From JAMXLO01 sp963726125 (GTDB taxonomy: Bacteria > Pseudomonadota > Alphaproteobacteria > Acetobacterales > Acetobacteraceae): a stretch of 64,000 bases of DNA. Positions 1-7,782 of the stretch are shown here, piece by piece. The stretch spans positions 1 through 64,000 of the forward strand of contig CAVSBG010000007.1 of assembly GCA_963726125.1 (NCBI GenBank), given 5' to 3'. The translations under genes and the position numbers were made by a program. Below the pieces are notes generated by a model. The model did not search any database and was not told where the DNA came from. It saw only the letters and a program-made list of their open reading frames with translations. Positions within the stretch are counted from its first letter, which is position 1. Every line of letters starts with the position of its first letter.

Positions 1-1521
1 GCCCCCCGCACAGAACCGTACGGGCGGATTTCCCGCATACGGCTCCCACCTCGGGTGTTTGACGGCGAAGCGTACACTGGGCCAAGGGTGCGAGATACGC
101 GGCCGTGGGAGCCAACGGTCGGCGAGTGCGGCGATCCGTTGCCATGACATCCTGTCCTTCTGACTGCGCCGCCGCAGCGTGCGCCACCAGAGGTGGATTA
201 CGTGGTCTCGGAATGCCGCCAGGGCATCGGTGTTGGTTGGTACGGCATGATAGGCAAAGAACCCACCCGTCACCTGCCGCAGCCAGTCGCCCTGTTCCTC
301 GATCGTCGTGTGCATCCGGCGCCGCAACCCGTCCTGGATCGCCAGCAACCGCGCTCGCATCCGGTCGCGGCGTGTCTTCCGTATCAGCAGGAAGCCACCG
401 CCCCGACTGCGCCCGCAGATGTGGGTGAACCCAAGAAAGTTGAACGTCTCCGGCTTGCCTTCACCACGCTCTCTCCGGTTCAGCGCCGCAAAGCGGCCGA
501 ACCGGATCAGGCGCGTCTTCTCCCCATGCAGCGTCAAAGCAAACGCTGCCAGCCGCTCACGCATCTCCGCCATGAACCGCTCGGCTTCGGCCTGGTGCTC
601 GAAACCAACGACGATGTCGTCGGCATATCGCACCATGATGACGTCCCCGCGGGTGTGGCGTTGCCGCCATTGTTGTGCCCACAGGTCGAAGACATAATGC
701 AGGTAGATGTTCGCCAGCAGTGGCGAGATCACCGCTCCTTGCGGCGTACCCACCTCTCCTGGCTTCACCACCCCGTCCTCCGCCACCCCAGCCTTCAGCC
801 ATTTACGGATCAGGCGCAGCACGCGCCGATCACCAACACGGTGTTCCACGAATGCGATCAGCCACTCATGGCTCACCGTATCGAAGAACCCGGCGATGTC
901 GGCGTCCAGGATCCAGTTCACCTTGCACCGGTTGATCCCGACCGCCAGCGCATCCAGCGCGTCATGCTGGCCACGCCCAGGCCGGAACCCGTAGCTGAAC
1001 CCCAGGAAGTCCTCCTCCCAAATCGCGCTCAGCACTTCAACCAATGCGCGCTGGACTATCTTGTCCTCCAGCGCTGCAATGCCCAGCGGCCGCTGTCGCC
1101 CGTCCGGCTTCGGGATATACACCCGTCGTGACGGTTGCGCCCGGTAGGCACCCCGGTGGATACGCTCGTGCAGGTCCACAAGCTTCGCCTCCAGACCCTC
1201 GCCGTACGCCTGCCACGTCACCCCGTCCACGCCAGCCGACGCCTCTTTCCGCAGCCAGCCATAGGCCGCCCGCAGCAGGTTGACGTCGACATGGTGCAGC
1301 AAGGCCGTGAACCGTTCCTGCTTTCGCTCCCTTGCTGCCCGCCGTACACGATCCAGCCCGTGGCACATGCTTTCCCGTATCGGTGTCCGGCGCATGCCGG
1401 GCTCGACCGCGTTCCCCTCGGCCCCTTCCCTTCGCTCCACCAACTCCTCGGACGGTCCCCCGCCTTCGTTCGCCGGCTTCATCGCTACTACGAAAGGGTC
1501 TGACTTCTCATGACCCTGCAT
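1..1521 (-). CDS. ltrA: Group II intron reverse transcriptase/maturase (partial at the 3' end)
   Basis: The frame stays open on the minus strand from an ATG at 1521 to the window edge, about 507 codons. Translation gives the RT landmarks in order: an N-terminal segment with GVDGVTW; PLGIAALEDKIVQRA; GFSYGFRPGR; DADIAGFFDTV; GTPQGAVISPLLANIYLHY; and the catalytic VRYADD at 617-633. After that come FNFLGFTHICG and a C-terminal maturase region. The end of the protein (residues reading PRWEPYAG) overlaps the domain V RNA, as is common for this intron class. The protein would splice the intron and prime reverse transcription at a new DNA site. The start beginning MQGHEKSD is the first in-frame ATG of the conserved N-terminus. 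No frameshift was seen, so the element could still be active. Confidence 0.9.
   Translation of the reverse strand, partial: MQGHEKSDPFVVAMKPANEGGGPSEELVERREGAEGNAVEPGMRRTPIRESMCHGLDRVRRAARERKQERFTALLHHVDVNLLRAAYGWLRKEASAGVDGVTWQAYGEGLEAKLVDLHERIHRGAYRAQPSRRVYIPKPDGRQRPLGIAALEDKIVQRALVEVLSAIWEEDFLGFSYGFRPGRGQHDALDALAVGINRCKVNWILDADIAGFFDTVSHEWLIAFVEHRVGDRRVLRLIRKWLKAGVAEDGVVKPGEVGTPQGAVISPLLANIYLHYVFDLWAQQWRQRHTRGDVIMVRYADDIVVGFEHQAEAERFMAEMRERLAAFALTLHGEKTRLIRFGRFAALNRRERGEGKPETFNFLGFTHICGRSRGGGFLLIRKTRRDRMRARLLAIQDGLRRRMHTTIEEQGDWLRQVTGGFFAYHAVPTNTDALAAFRDHVIHLWWRTLRRRSQKDRMSWQRIAALADRWLPRPRISHPWPSVRFAVKHPRWEPYAGNPPVRFCAGG
13..45 (-). ncRNA. Group II intron domain V
   Basis: Read on the minus strand, these 33 bases begin GAGCCGTATGCGG and end CCGCCCGTACGGTTC. 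They form a hairpin with a GAAA-type loop. This is the most conserved part of group II ribozymes and holds the catalytic metal site. Its place directly after (and overlapping) the maturase reading frame fixes the intron orientation. Confidence 0.85.
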
Positions 1522-2096
1522 CACTGGCTTCGGCCCTCCGGCCTTCCCAGTGCGGACCGCCCTTCGCAGCGCGGCCAGACATGAGATCTCCCGGTTCCCA
1601 AACAGAAGGTTTCGACGGCGTGCCAGGGTCTCAGACCACGCGGGACCGGCAGGGCACTCGCGTTAACGCACCCCGCCGTGTTGCCTTCCGCTCCACAGAC
1701 AGCGTCGGCATCCCGGATCAACGAGCTTTCGCGGCTCAATACCTGGCCCACCGTCACCCCTGTCAACGCTTCGTCCCTGGCCTCGCGGCCAGCAACGCAT
1801 GAACTCGGGGCCGATGCGGTTCGCTCTACCTTTCATCGTAAGGCACTTGCACCCTCTCCTTCTCCCGGTCTCCCGGCGCACCCGTGGCCTCGTCGTCCTC
1901 GCCTTCTTCCTCCGTGTTAAAAACCTTGCGGACGCCCCACCTGCACGGTCGCCGTGACGCAAGACCAAGGGTGGTGAGTCGGTCAAATCGCACCGCCGAC
2001 GCAACTCGAGCGGTTGTCCTGACGTGCTCCCCGAGCCCATAGAGACTTCTGGGAAAACGCGCAGCCGGTTCCACCACACAGCATGGGACGCCGACG

Positions 2097-2272
2097 ATGA
2101 GCGACAAGATCATCGTTACCAATCAAGGTGCACTACTGGCGCTATGGGTCCGCCGGGTACCAGTCGATCTCCCGAGCTTGAACGCCTTGTCGACCGAGAG
2201 GTCGAGGGCGAAGGCGCCGTGGTGGGCCAGACCCTGATCGCCTCCCAGCTTGCCGTGCGGCAGGGGAGCTGA
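2097..2272 (+). pseudogene. Decayed short gene beside the intron
   Basis: An ATG at 2097 opens MSDKIIVTNQGALLA. The sensible continuation (YGSAGYQSISRA, then LERLVDREVE) lies in two other frames, so at least two indels separate three collinear pieces. The pieces read as the N-terminus of a small protein of a type seen in Acetobacteraceae genomes (MSDKIIVTN.. followed by a KYG-like segment). I cannot name a function. The group II intron ends 18 bases upstream in the opposite orientation, so the site looks like a worn mobile-element landing place. Homology is recalled, not searched. Confidence 0.35.
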
Positions 2273-2289
2273 ACACCGCGTCGTGCAAT

Positions 2290-3177
2290 CTACCGATCCC
2301 GGCCATTCCTCGGAACTCGCATCAGCGGTTCTCCGACCCGGACCCGGTCTCCTTGCCGCACATTCCCCGCGAGAACAAATCCCTCCGGCCCAAACACGAT
2401 GATTGTCGATCCGTGCTGGAACCACCCCATCTCCTCACCCTTGGTCACCCCCACATTCAACAGCGTCGTGCGCGGTCCACCGCGGCGCACGTCATGGCTC
2501 GGGGCAAGGAAGTTGAGCCGGATGCTCGCCACCAGTATCGCCGCCACCGGCACCAACGTAACGGCATGATCAGTGCGGGCAAGCCTGACCTTGATCGCCG
2601 CTCGCTCGTTCTTGCAGAACAATTGCTCTACTCGCCGAAGCGCGATGGGGTTGACGTTCCACGTATCGCCGGAAAAGTAGCGCACGGATTCAACCGTGCA
2701 GTCGTGCGGCGCATGGAACCGGTGATACATCGCCGAGGTCAGACGCAGTGTGACGTAACAGCCATTCCTATAAATTTCGGCATGCCTGTCATCGCCTAGC
2801 AAATCGCGCAATTGATAGGGAAAGCCCTTGATCTGCAGGACCTGCCCGTCCACGACGCCCCCCGATGCTCCGACGATGGCGTCGCAGGGGCTGACCAGCA
2901 TATCCGGATCAGGATCGATTGGACGCGCACCATCCCGCAAGCGCCGGATGAAGCAATCATGTAGACTGCGAAAGCGCTGCTCACGCGCGTCAGACAGATC
3001 CAGCTCGGTGAACAGTCGCCAGACACCGATGGATAGATCGCGAACCAACGGATTTTCGATTTGGCTGAACCAGCCGAAGAATCGTGTAGACAATCGCCTG
3101 GGAATCCGATTGGTCAGAAGGAAATTGACGTCTTCATGACAGACCACTAAGGCAATCGCGGCACGCAGCATTTTCAT
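2290..3177 (-). CDS. Phosphatidylserine decarboxylase family protein
   Basis: This 295-residue protein belongs to the pyruvoyl-dependent phosphatidylserine decarboxylases, which turn phosphatidylserine (or a related head group) into the ethanolamine form at the membrane. Visible features are SPCDAIVG with Asp99, YHRFHAPHDC with His152/His155, and HGSTIIVF with Gly256-Ser257. The Gly-Ser bond is the expected self-cleavage site that creates the pyruvoyl group. The start at 3177 (MKMLRAA) is preferred because longer readings run antisense into the neighbour. It is divergent from an aminotransferase whose start is only 38 bases away. Whether the substrate is phosphatidylserine itself or a related lipid cannot be told from sequence. 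Confidence 0.85.
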   Translation of the reverse strand: MKMLRAAIALVVCHEDVNFLLTNRIPRRLSTRFFGWFSQIENPLVRDLSIGVWRLFTELDLSDAREQRFRSLHDCFIRRLRDGARPIDPDPDMLVSPCDAIVGASGGVVDGQVLQIKGFPYQLRDLLGDDRHAEIYRNGCYVTLRLTSAMYHRFHAPHDCTVESVRYFSGDTWNVNPIALRRVEQLFCKNERAAIKVRLARTDHAVTLVPVAAILVASIRLNFLAPSHDVRRGGPRTTLLNVGVTKGEEMGWFQHGSTIIVFGPEGFVLAGNVRQGDRVRVGEPLMRVPRNGRDR

Positions 3178-3215
3178 GATAGTGACTTCTTGCTTGAAGG
3201 AGTCACGCGTCCGCC

Positions 3216-4898
3216 ATGGAAATGACCATTCTTGCAGCCACCGCCGCGGGTGCCGCGGTGCTGAGCGTCCCACTTGCGAAGGCCAAACAACGCATCGAAC
3301 TGTCGCGCGCGAAGCACCGCTCGCTGGCAGGACACGCCCGAATGGCGCGACGGATCGCCTCGCTGATCCCATACTACGAGTACGACGAACACCAGTTCTT
3401 CCGTTCCGACAATCCGCCAGAGAACATTGCCCACCGGCGACAGTCTGGCTTTCAACAACTCGCTTCGCTGTATCGCGAGCGCTTCCCGCGGAGCAGCGCC
3501 CTGACGGCCCGCGTGGCGGACGGCGCCTCCGATTTGCAATTCACCGCGGCCTACCGGGTTCCGTTTCAGTATAGCTGCCACGTGCGTCGAAATCTTTCTG
3601 CCGGTTCCATGCTCAACTCGTCCGATGGCGTCACCGTCCGCGACGTTGACGGCAACATCCTGTACGACGTTGCCAATTCCTACGGCGTCAATCTGTTCGG
3701 CTACGACTTCTACAAGGAATGCATTGCCGCTGGCGCCGAAAAGGTGCGCGATCTCGGGCCAGTGCTTGGCGCTTACCATCCCATCGTCGCTTACAACATC
3801 GAGCGCATCCGGCAGATCTCCGGGCTCGACGAGGTGTCGTTCCATATGTCGGGCACCGAGGCAGTCATGCAGGCGGTTCGCCTGGCTCGCTATCACACGC
3901 GCCGCTCGCACATTGTGCGCTTCTGCGGTGCCTATCACGGCTGGTGGAGCGACGTGCAGCCCGGCATCGGCAATCCCTCGACCGTGCGCGAAACCTACAC
4001 GCTGGCCGAAATGTCCGACCGCACCCTGCATGTGCTGCGCACCCGCCGTGACATCGCCTGCGTGCTGGTGAACCCGCTGCAGGCGATGCATCCAAACTCC
4101 GGACCGCCCGCTGATTCGTCGCTGGTCGATAGCGGCAGGACAGCGCATTTCGACCGCGCGGCCTACACGCGTTGGCTGCAACAACTCCGCGCGGTGTGTA
4201 CTGAGCGCAAGATCGCGTTGATCTTCGATGAGGTCTTCATCGGCTTCCGCCTCGCGCTTGGCGGGGCGCAGGAATATTTTGGCGTCAAGGCAGACCTCGT
4301 CACCTATGGGAAGACACTTGGTGGAGGGCTTCCCGTCGGCGTGGTGTGCGGCCGCCATGCGTGGATGAAGCGATTCCGCGATGATCGCCCGGCGGATGTC
4401 TGCCTGGCGCGCGGCACTTTCAATTCGCATCCCTATGTAATGGGGGCGATGAACGAGTTCCTCCATCGTATGGAGACGCCCGAGATGCTGCAACTCTATG
4501 AAGGCCTCGATGAGCTTTGGAACGAACGGGCCGAACACATTAACCACCGGCTTGCCGAGGCAGACCTTCCGGTCAGGGTGGTCAATCTCGGAACACTCTG
4601 GACGGTGTGTTATACGCGGCCATCGCGCTACAATTGGATGTTGCAATACTACCTTCGTGCCGAAGGCCTGGTGCTGAGCTGGGTCGGCACCGGGCGGCTG
4701 ATATTCAGCCTGAACTATAGCGATGCGAACTTCGCCGCGGTCACCGACCGATTCCTGGCAGCGGCGAGGGCCATGGACCAGGACGGATGGTGGTGGGCCG
4801 CTCCCACCACCACCAACAAGTCGATCCGTCGACAGGTGTTGCGCGAACTGCTGGCAAATTATTGGGCGCAACTCGGATCGCTTTCGCGCGCCGCCTGA
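3216..4898 (+). CDS. Class III aminotransferase (GSA-aminomutase-like) with a hydrophobic N-terminus
   Basis: The 560-residue protein has a PLP-dependent class III aminotransferase core. Key elements are FHMSGTEAV near 209-217, GAYHGWW at 238-244, the PLP-ring Asp in LIFDEVFIGF (Asp338) and the Schiff-base lysine in TYGKTLGGGLPVG (Lys366). The closest recognisable relatives are glutamate-1-semialdehyde 2,1-aminomutases. However, there is an extra ~110-residue N-terminal region starting with a hydrophobic stretch, which suggests membrane association and a different substrate. It is divergent from the phosphatidylserine decarboxylase with 38 bases between start codons, so a shared lipid-related role is possible. 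That is inference. A GAAGGAG sequence at 3196-3202 can serve as ribosome site. Confidence 0.85.
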   Translation: MEMTILAATAAGAAVLSVPLAKAKQRIELSRAKHRSLAGHARMARRIASLIPYYEYDEHQFFRSDNPPENIAHRRQSGFQQLASLYRERFPRSSALTARVADGASDLQFTAAYRVPFQYSCHVRRNLSAGSMLNSSDGVTVRDVDGNILYDVANSYGVNLFGYDFYKECIAAGAEKVRDLGPVLGAYHPIVAYNIERIRQISGLDEVSFHMSGTEAVMQAVRLARYHTRRSHIVRFCGAYHGWWSDVQPGIGNPSTVRETYTLAEMSDRTLHVLRTRRDIACVLVNPLQAMHPNSGPPADSSLVDSGRTAHFDRAAYTRWLQQLRAVCTERKIALIFDEVFIGFRLALGGAQEYFGVKADLVTYGKTLGGGLPVGVVCGRHAWMKRFRDDRPADVCLARGTFNSHPYVMGAMNEFLHRMETPEMLQLYEGLDELWNERAEHINHRLAEADLPVRVVNLGTLWTVCYTRPSRYNWMLQYYLRAEGLVLSWVGTGRLIFSLNYSDANFAAVTDRFLAAARAMDQDGWWWAAPTTTNKSIRRQVLRELLANYWAQLGSLSRAA

Positions 4899-4964
4899 TA
4901 CGCGGGTGACCCGGCGCCAGGAGCATATTCCGGGCGAACTGAATTCATTAGTGAACACTTGTCG

Positions 4965-5075
4965 TTCACCCGTCATGCCGGCGCAGGCCGACATCCATGT
5001 CTTTGTCTGTCCACACAGCGCAAGAGGTGGATGGCCGGGCTTGACCGGGACAAGCACGGCCATGACGGTGGGGGC
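4965..5075. repeat. Alphaproteobacterial GTCATGCCGG-type intergenic palindromic repeat
   Basis: The stretch starts with CGTCATGCCGGCGCAGGCC and ends with GGCCGGGCTTGACCGG...GGCCATGACGG. The two arms are roughly inverted copies and could form a long hairpin. The family (GTCATGGCCGGGCTTGACCCGGCCATCC and variants) is common between genes of alphaproteobacteria. Two more copies are at 42850-42905 and 52690-52728. It lies between two convergent genes and may serve as a transcript end. Confidence 0.7.
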
Positions 5076-5087
5076 GCTGACTATACT

Positions 5088-5705
5088 TTAGCCGGAATGT
5101 ACGCCGAACTTCGCGCCCTCGATGAACTCGCCGCGCAACAGATAGCTGGGGGCGCGGTAATACAATTTGATGTCGTGGAAGGGATCCGTGAGGATCTTGG
5201 TTGCCCAGACCAGCCCGGTCTGAACATCCTTGATCTTGAACAGGTGCACGGTGCGAAACAGCAGGCCGCCGATACCGATCGCCAGCCACAGATAGCCAAG
5301 GTGGCGCATGAACAAGCTGACGGTCGTCGCTGGCTCAACGGTGTGCAGCATCGTCGGGTCCACGAATAGCAGCAGCGGCGACAGCGCCCAGATTACCAAC
5401 AGGATGATCTTGCGGCGTAGATTGTAGCCGACCTTGATGGCTTCCTTGTATTCGTGCGTCGCCTGGTTGACGAAGTCGTAACCCTTCGGCTCGAAGAACA
5501 GGTGTCCGGCCTGCCGGCTGACCATGGCCACCAGCCATCCCGTCAGGGCAGCCGCGGCGGGGTCCTTGAACACCAACAGGTAGGCGCAGACAAAACTTAG
5601 CGCGCTGAGCAGATGGAGCGACTGATTGATCCGACTATGGTGGTAGTAACGGTGATCATCCCACCGTTGCTCCTTCAGGAGTTCACGAAAGCCTCGTATT
5701 ATCAT
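5088..5705 (-). CDS. Small membrane protein, possibly DUF962/Mpo1-like
   Basis: A 205-residue protein with about four hydrophobic segments (around residues 28-45, 48-62, 100-115 and 130-150). Histidine motifs YYHHSRINQSLH (about 21-32) and AGHLFFEPKG (about 66-75) recall the arrangement in the Mpo1/DUF962 family, where yeast Mpo1 is an iron-dependent dioxygenase acting on 2-hydroxy fatty acids. The resemblance is weak and from memory. The start at 5705 (MIIRGF) was chosen over an ATG twelve codons upstream because family-like sequence begins there. It converges with the aminotransferase, and a role in lipid metabolism with that locus is possible but unproven. Confidence 0.55.
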   Translation of the reverse strand: MIIRGFRELLKEQRWDDHRYYHHSRINQSLHLLSALSFVCAYLLVFKDPAAAALTGWLVAMVSRQAGHLFFEPKGYDFVNQATHEYKEAIKVGYNLRRKIILLVIWALSPLLLFVDPTMLHTVEPATTVSLFMRHLGYLWLAIGIGGLLFRTVHLFKIKDVQTGLVWATKILTDPFHDIKLYYRAPSYLLRGEFIEGAKFGVHSG

Positions 5706-5872
5706 GCCTGACCCCACTCTGGTTTGCGCCCGTCCGTCCACTGGACGGATGCGCGACTCCGCAAATCGGCAAACTTAGGAAGGGTTACATTTGCATCAGA
5801 GCAAAGGCATGTGATGGTTTGATGAAACCGGCACTTCGCGCAAGCCCACTGCCCGCAACATCAGCCGACATG

Positions 5873-6856
5873 CTACCTGGCAGGAGCCACCATCGGTGCA
5901 TCCGGCTGCAAGAACGGCTGCAGCACATCGTAAGGGATTACGGCGTCCGCCGACGCGCCGACCATCGATCGCTCGCCATGGCCCAATAGCAATACCGCGC
6001 CGTCATCGTCGAACAGCCACGCATCGTCATCATCGACCGTGGCACTATTGAACCAGCTTTCAGGATTGTTGATGTCGCCCTGCTCGCGGACCGCCTTCAT
6101 CGCTAACGCGTATACTGTCTGCTGCCACCCCGGCTCCTTCAGGAAGATATCGATCACCCGCAGCGGCCGATTACGGCGCAGGTCCCAATTGATGGCATAC
6201 TCCGCGCGCCAGCCGTGGCCAAAATAGCTCTCGTGGGTCTCGAAGACCTCGATGCTGATCATCCTGTCGTCGAAGCGGTGGATCTCGTAGCTGCGATCGA
6301 ATGTGGTGTCACCTTCCGGTTTCGTATCGATCTTGATGCCGGAGGCCGCGAACATGCCCTGCGCCAGGTTCAACCGATGGGCGATGTAGTGATTGAATGC
6401 ATCTACTCGCGGCTTCGGGCCGAGCAGCATCGGATACCTGTTCAACTCCTCGACCCGCAGGGTCGGCAGGCGCCGCATGGTCTCGCGACGCTCAACCGTA
6501 AGACCATCCGCCGTCCTGTACTGCGCATTGAGTTCATCGGTCCGGTCGCTGTACTGGGTGCTCAGGCAGGTCACGCCTTGATCGTGCGGCACCGCCTTCG
6601 ATGCGCAGTGGCTGCGGGACGCCAGCCACTTGCGCTGATCCGCGAGCAGCAGCGCCAGGCCCTCGGGCGACAATGCGCGATGCAGCGCATCGTATCGTTC
6701 GCCCAGTTCACGGTCCAGCGTCGCAAGGCCTTCATCCGAACAGATCAGCCGATCGACCGCATTGCCAGATTTGGCGCAGTCGAAACTCGGCGCCGGCGCC
6801 ATCGCGATCGTCAACCACCCGAGTACCGGCAGGATGCGGCGAAGCCTAGGCGGCAT
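5873..6856 (-). CDS. Secreted LprI-like (DUF1311) protein with a C-terminal DUF3298-like region
   Basis: The 327-residue product begins with a likely signal peptide (MPPRLRRILPVLGWLTIAMA, cleavage near residue 22). An LprI-type segment follows: FDCAKSGNAVDRLIC, then LGERYDALHRAL and LLADQRKWLASR, with paired cysteines. LprI proteins are lysozyme inhibitors in mycobacteria, but the domain is widespread and usually of unknown role. The second half has a periplasmic DUF3298-like look (residues about 150-327, EVFETHESYFGHGW, DIFLKEPGW). The start at 6856 gives the signal peptide. Longer upstream reading runs antisense through the VOC gene and was rejected. Confidence 0.75.
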   Translation of the reverse strand: MPPRLRRILPVLGWLTIAMAPAPSFDCAKSGNAVDRLICSDEGLATLDRELGERYDALHRALSPEGLALLLADQRKWLASRSHCASKAVPHDQGVTCLSTQYSDRTDELNAQYRTADGLTVERRETMRRLPTLRVEELNRYPMLLGPKPRVDAFNHYIAHRLNLAQGMFAASGIKIDTKPEGDTTFDRSYEIHRFDDRMISIEVFETHESYFGHGWRAEYAINWDLRRNRPLRVIDIFLKEPGWQQTVYALAMKAVREQGDINNPESWFNSATVDDDDAWLFDDDGAVLLLGHGERSMVGASADAVIPYDVLQPFLQPDAPMVAPAR

Positions 6857-6937
6857 GACGGTTCCCCCCGATTGAGCCAGGCACGATCCCCCGCTAATCT
6901 TGATCATCGACCAACAGTCAACCAAACAGGTGCAACC

Positions 6938-7504
6938 ATGGACGCCCAGACAGTCAATAACATGCAGCGCCCGTCGGGCATGCCGTTCCGCTGCAACAAG
7001 ATCGGTCACGTCGCGCTCTACGTGAAGGACCTTGAGCACTCGGCGAAGTTCTACACCGAGGTGATGGGATTCTCGGTCTCCGACGCCTACGGCAGCGGCA
7101 TGATGCCCGGCGGCGCGGTGTTCCTGCGCTGCAGCGCCGACCACCACGGTGTCGCGCTGTTCAAGCTGCCGGAAGGCCAGGCACCGCACGGCGCGTTCCA
7201 TCACATGGCGTTCGAGGTCTCCTCGCTGGACGAGGTGCTGCGCGCGCGCGACCACCTGCGCAAGCACGACGTGCCGATCCACTTCGAGGGTCGCCGCCGC
7301 GCCGGATGCCAACTCGCGGTCGAATTCACCGACCCGGATGGCCACAACCTGGAGATCTATTGGGACATCGACCAGGTCGGCAGTGACGGCAAGGTTCGTC
7401 CAGCCGAGGAATGGAAAGGCGCCACCAGCCTGGAAGCCGCGATCGCCGATCCGGTCGTCGGGCAGGACACCACGGTGCAGGACCGCTCGCTGCTGCATTC
7501 GTAG
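6938..7504 (+). CDS. VOC family (glyoxalase/extradiol dioxygenase-like) protein
   Basis: This 188-residue protein shows two beta-alpha-beta modules of the vicinal-oxygen-chelate fold. Metal ligands expected for extradiol dioxygenases are present: His in IGHVALYVKDLEHSAKFY, His in GAFHHMAFEV and Glu in GHNLEIYWD. Together they form the 2-His-1-carboxylate site. The sequence resembles catechol 2,3-dioxygenase-type proteins, so ring cleavage of a catechol is plausible, but the substrate is unknown. The gene diverges from the LprI-like gene, with 81 bases between starts. Confidence 0.8.
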   Translation: MDAQTVNNMQRPSGMPFRCNKIGHVALYVKDLEHSAKFYTEVMGFSVSDAYGSGMMPGGAVFLRCSADHHGVALFKLPEGQAPHGAFHHMAFEVSSLDEVLRARDHLRKHDVPIHFEGRRRAGCQLAVEFTDPDGHNLEIYWDIDQVGSDGKVRPAEEWKGATSLEAAIADPVVGQDTTVQDRSLLHS

Positions 7505-7782
7505 GCTGCGACAAGGGCCAATGGAGGGCGCCGCGCTGTCGTCAGGCATGTTCCGAGGAACCACGGCGTCCCTCTGAGGCGATCGACGTCCTTTCCGGCC
7601 GCATCGGCTTTCGCTGGCAGAGCGGCATGTCGTTGCGGTTGCGCATCGCGACGATGAGAATGGACGGCACGCGCGGGCTTCGCCCAGGGCAGACCGCGCA
7701 CGCCATGACGTCGTGTCACGTTCATGCAATCCCGGCTCGACGACCGCCCGCACCTTGTCGCGGATAATAATCTGGACGCCCT

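Larger units (their letters stand above)
1..2079 (-). mobile_element. Group II intron, 3' end cut by window edge
   Basis: On the minus strand an RT/maturase frame is followed by a catalytic RNA domain V (13-45), the arrangement of a bacterial retroelement-type group II intron. The roughly 560 bases upstream of the reading frame (about 1522-2079) would be ribozyme domains I-III. A GTGTG pentamer, read on the minus strand from 2079 downward and followed by GGTGGAACCGG, fits the GUGYG intron 5' consensus and is my candidate left boundary. That boundary is inferred. Domain VI and the 3' splice site lie beyond base 1. The intron points away from the decayed gene whose start codon lies 18 bases from this boundary. 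Confidence 0.75.

Noticed and set aside
193..1131. Long plus-strand open frame of 312 codons
   Set aside because: It is antisense to the group II intron maturase, whose minus-strand translation shows all RT motifs; the plus-strand product resembles nothing.
3174..5063. 629-codon minus-strand frame
   Set aside because: Antisense shadow of the class III aminotransferase; GC-rich codon bias keeps the opposite strand open.
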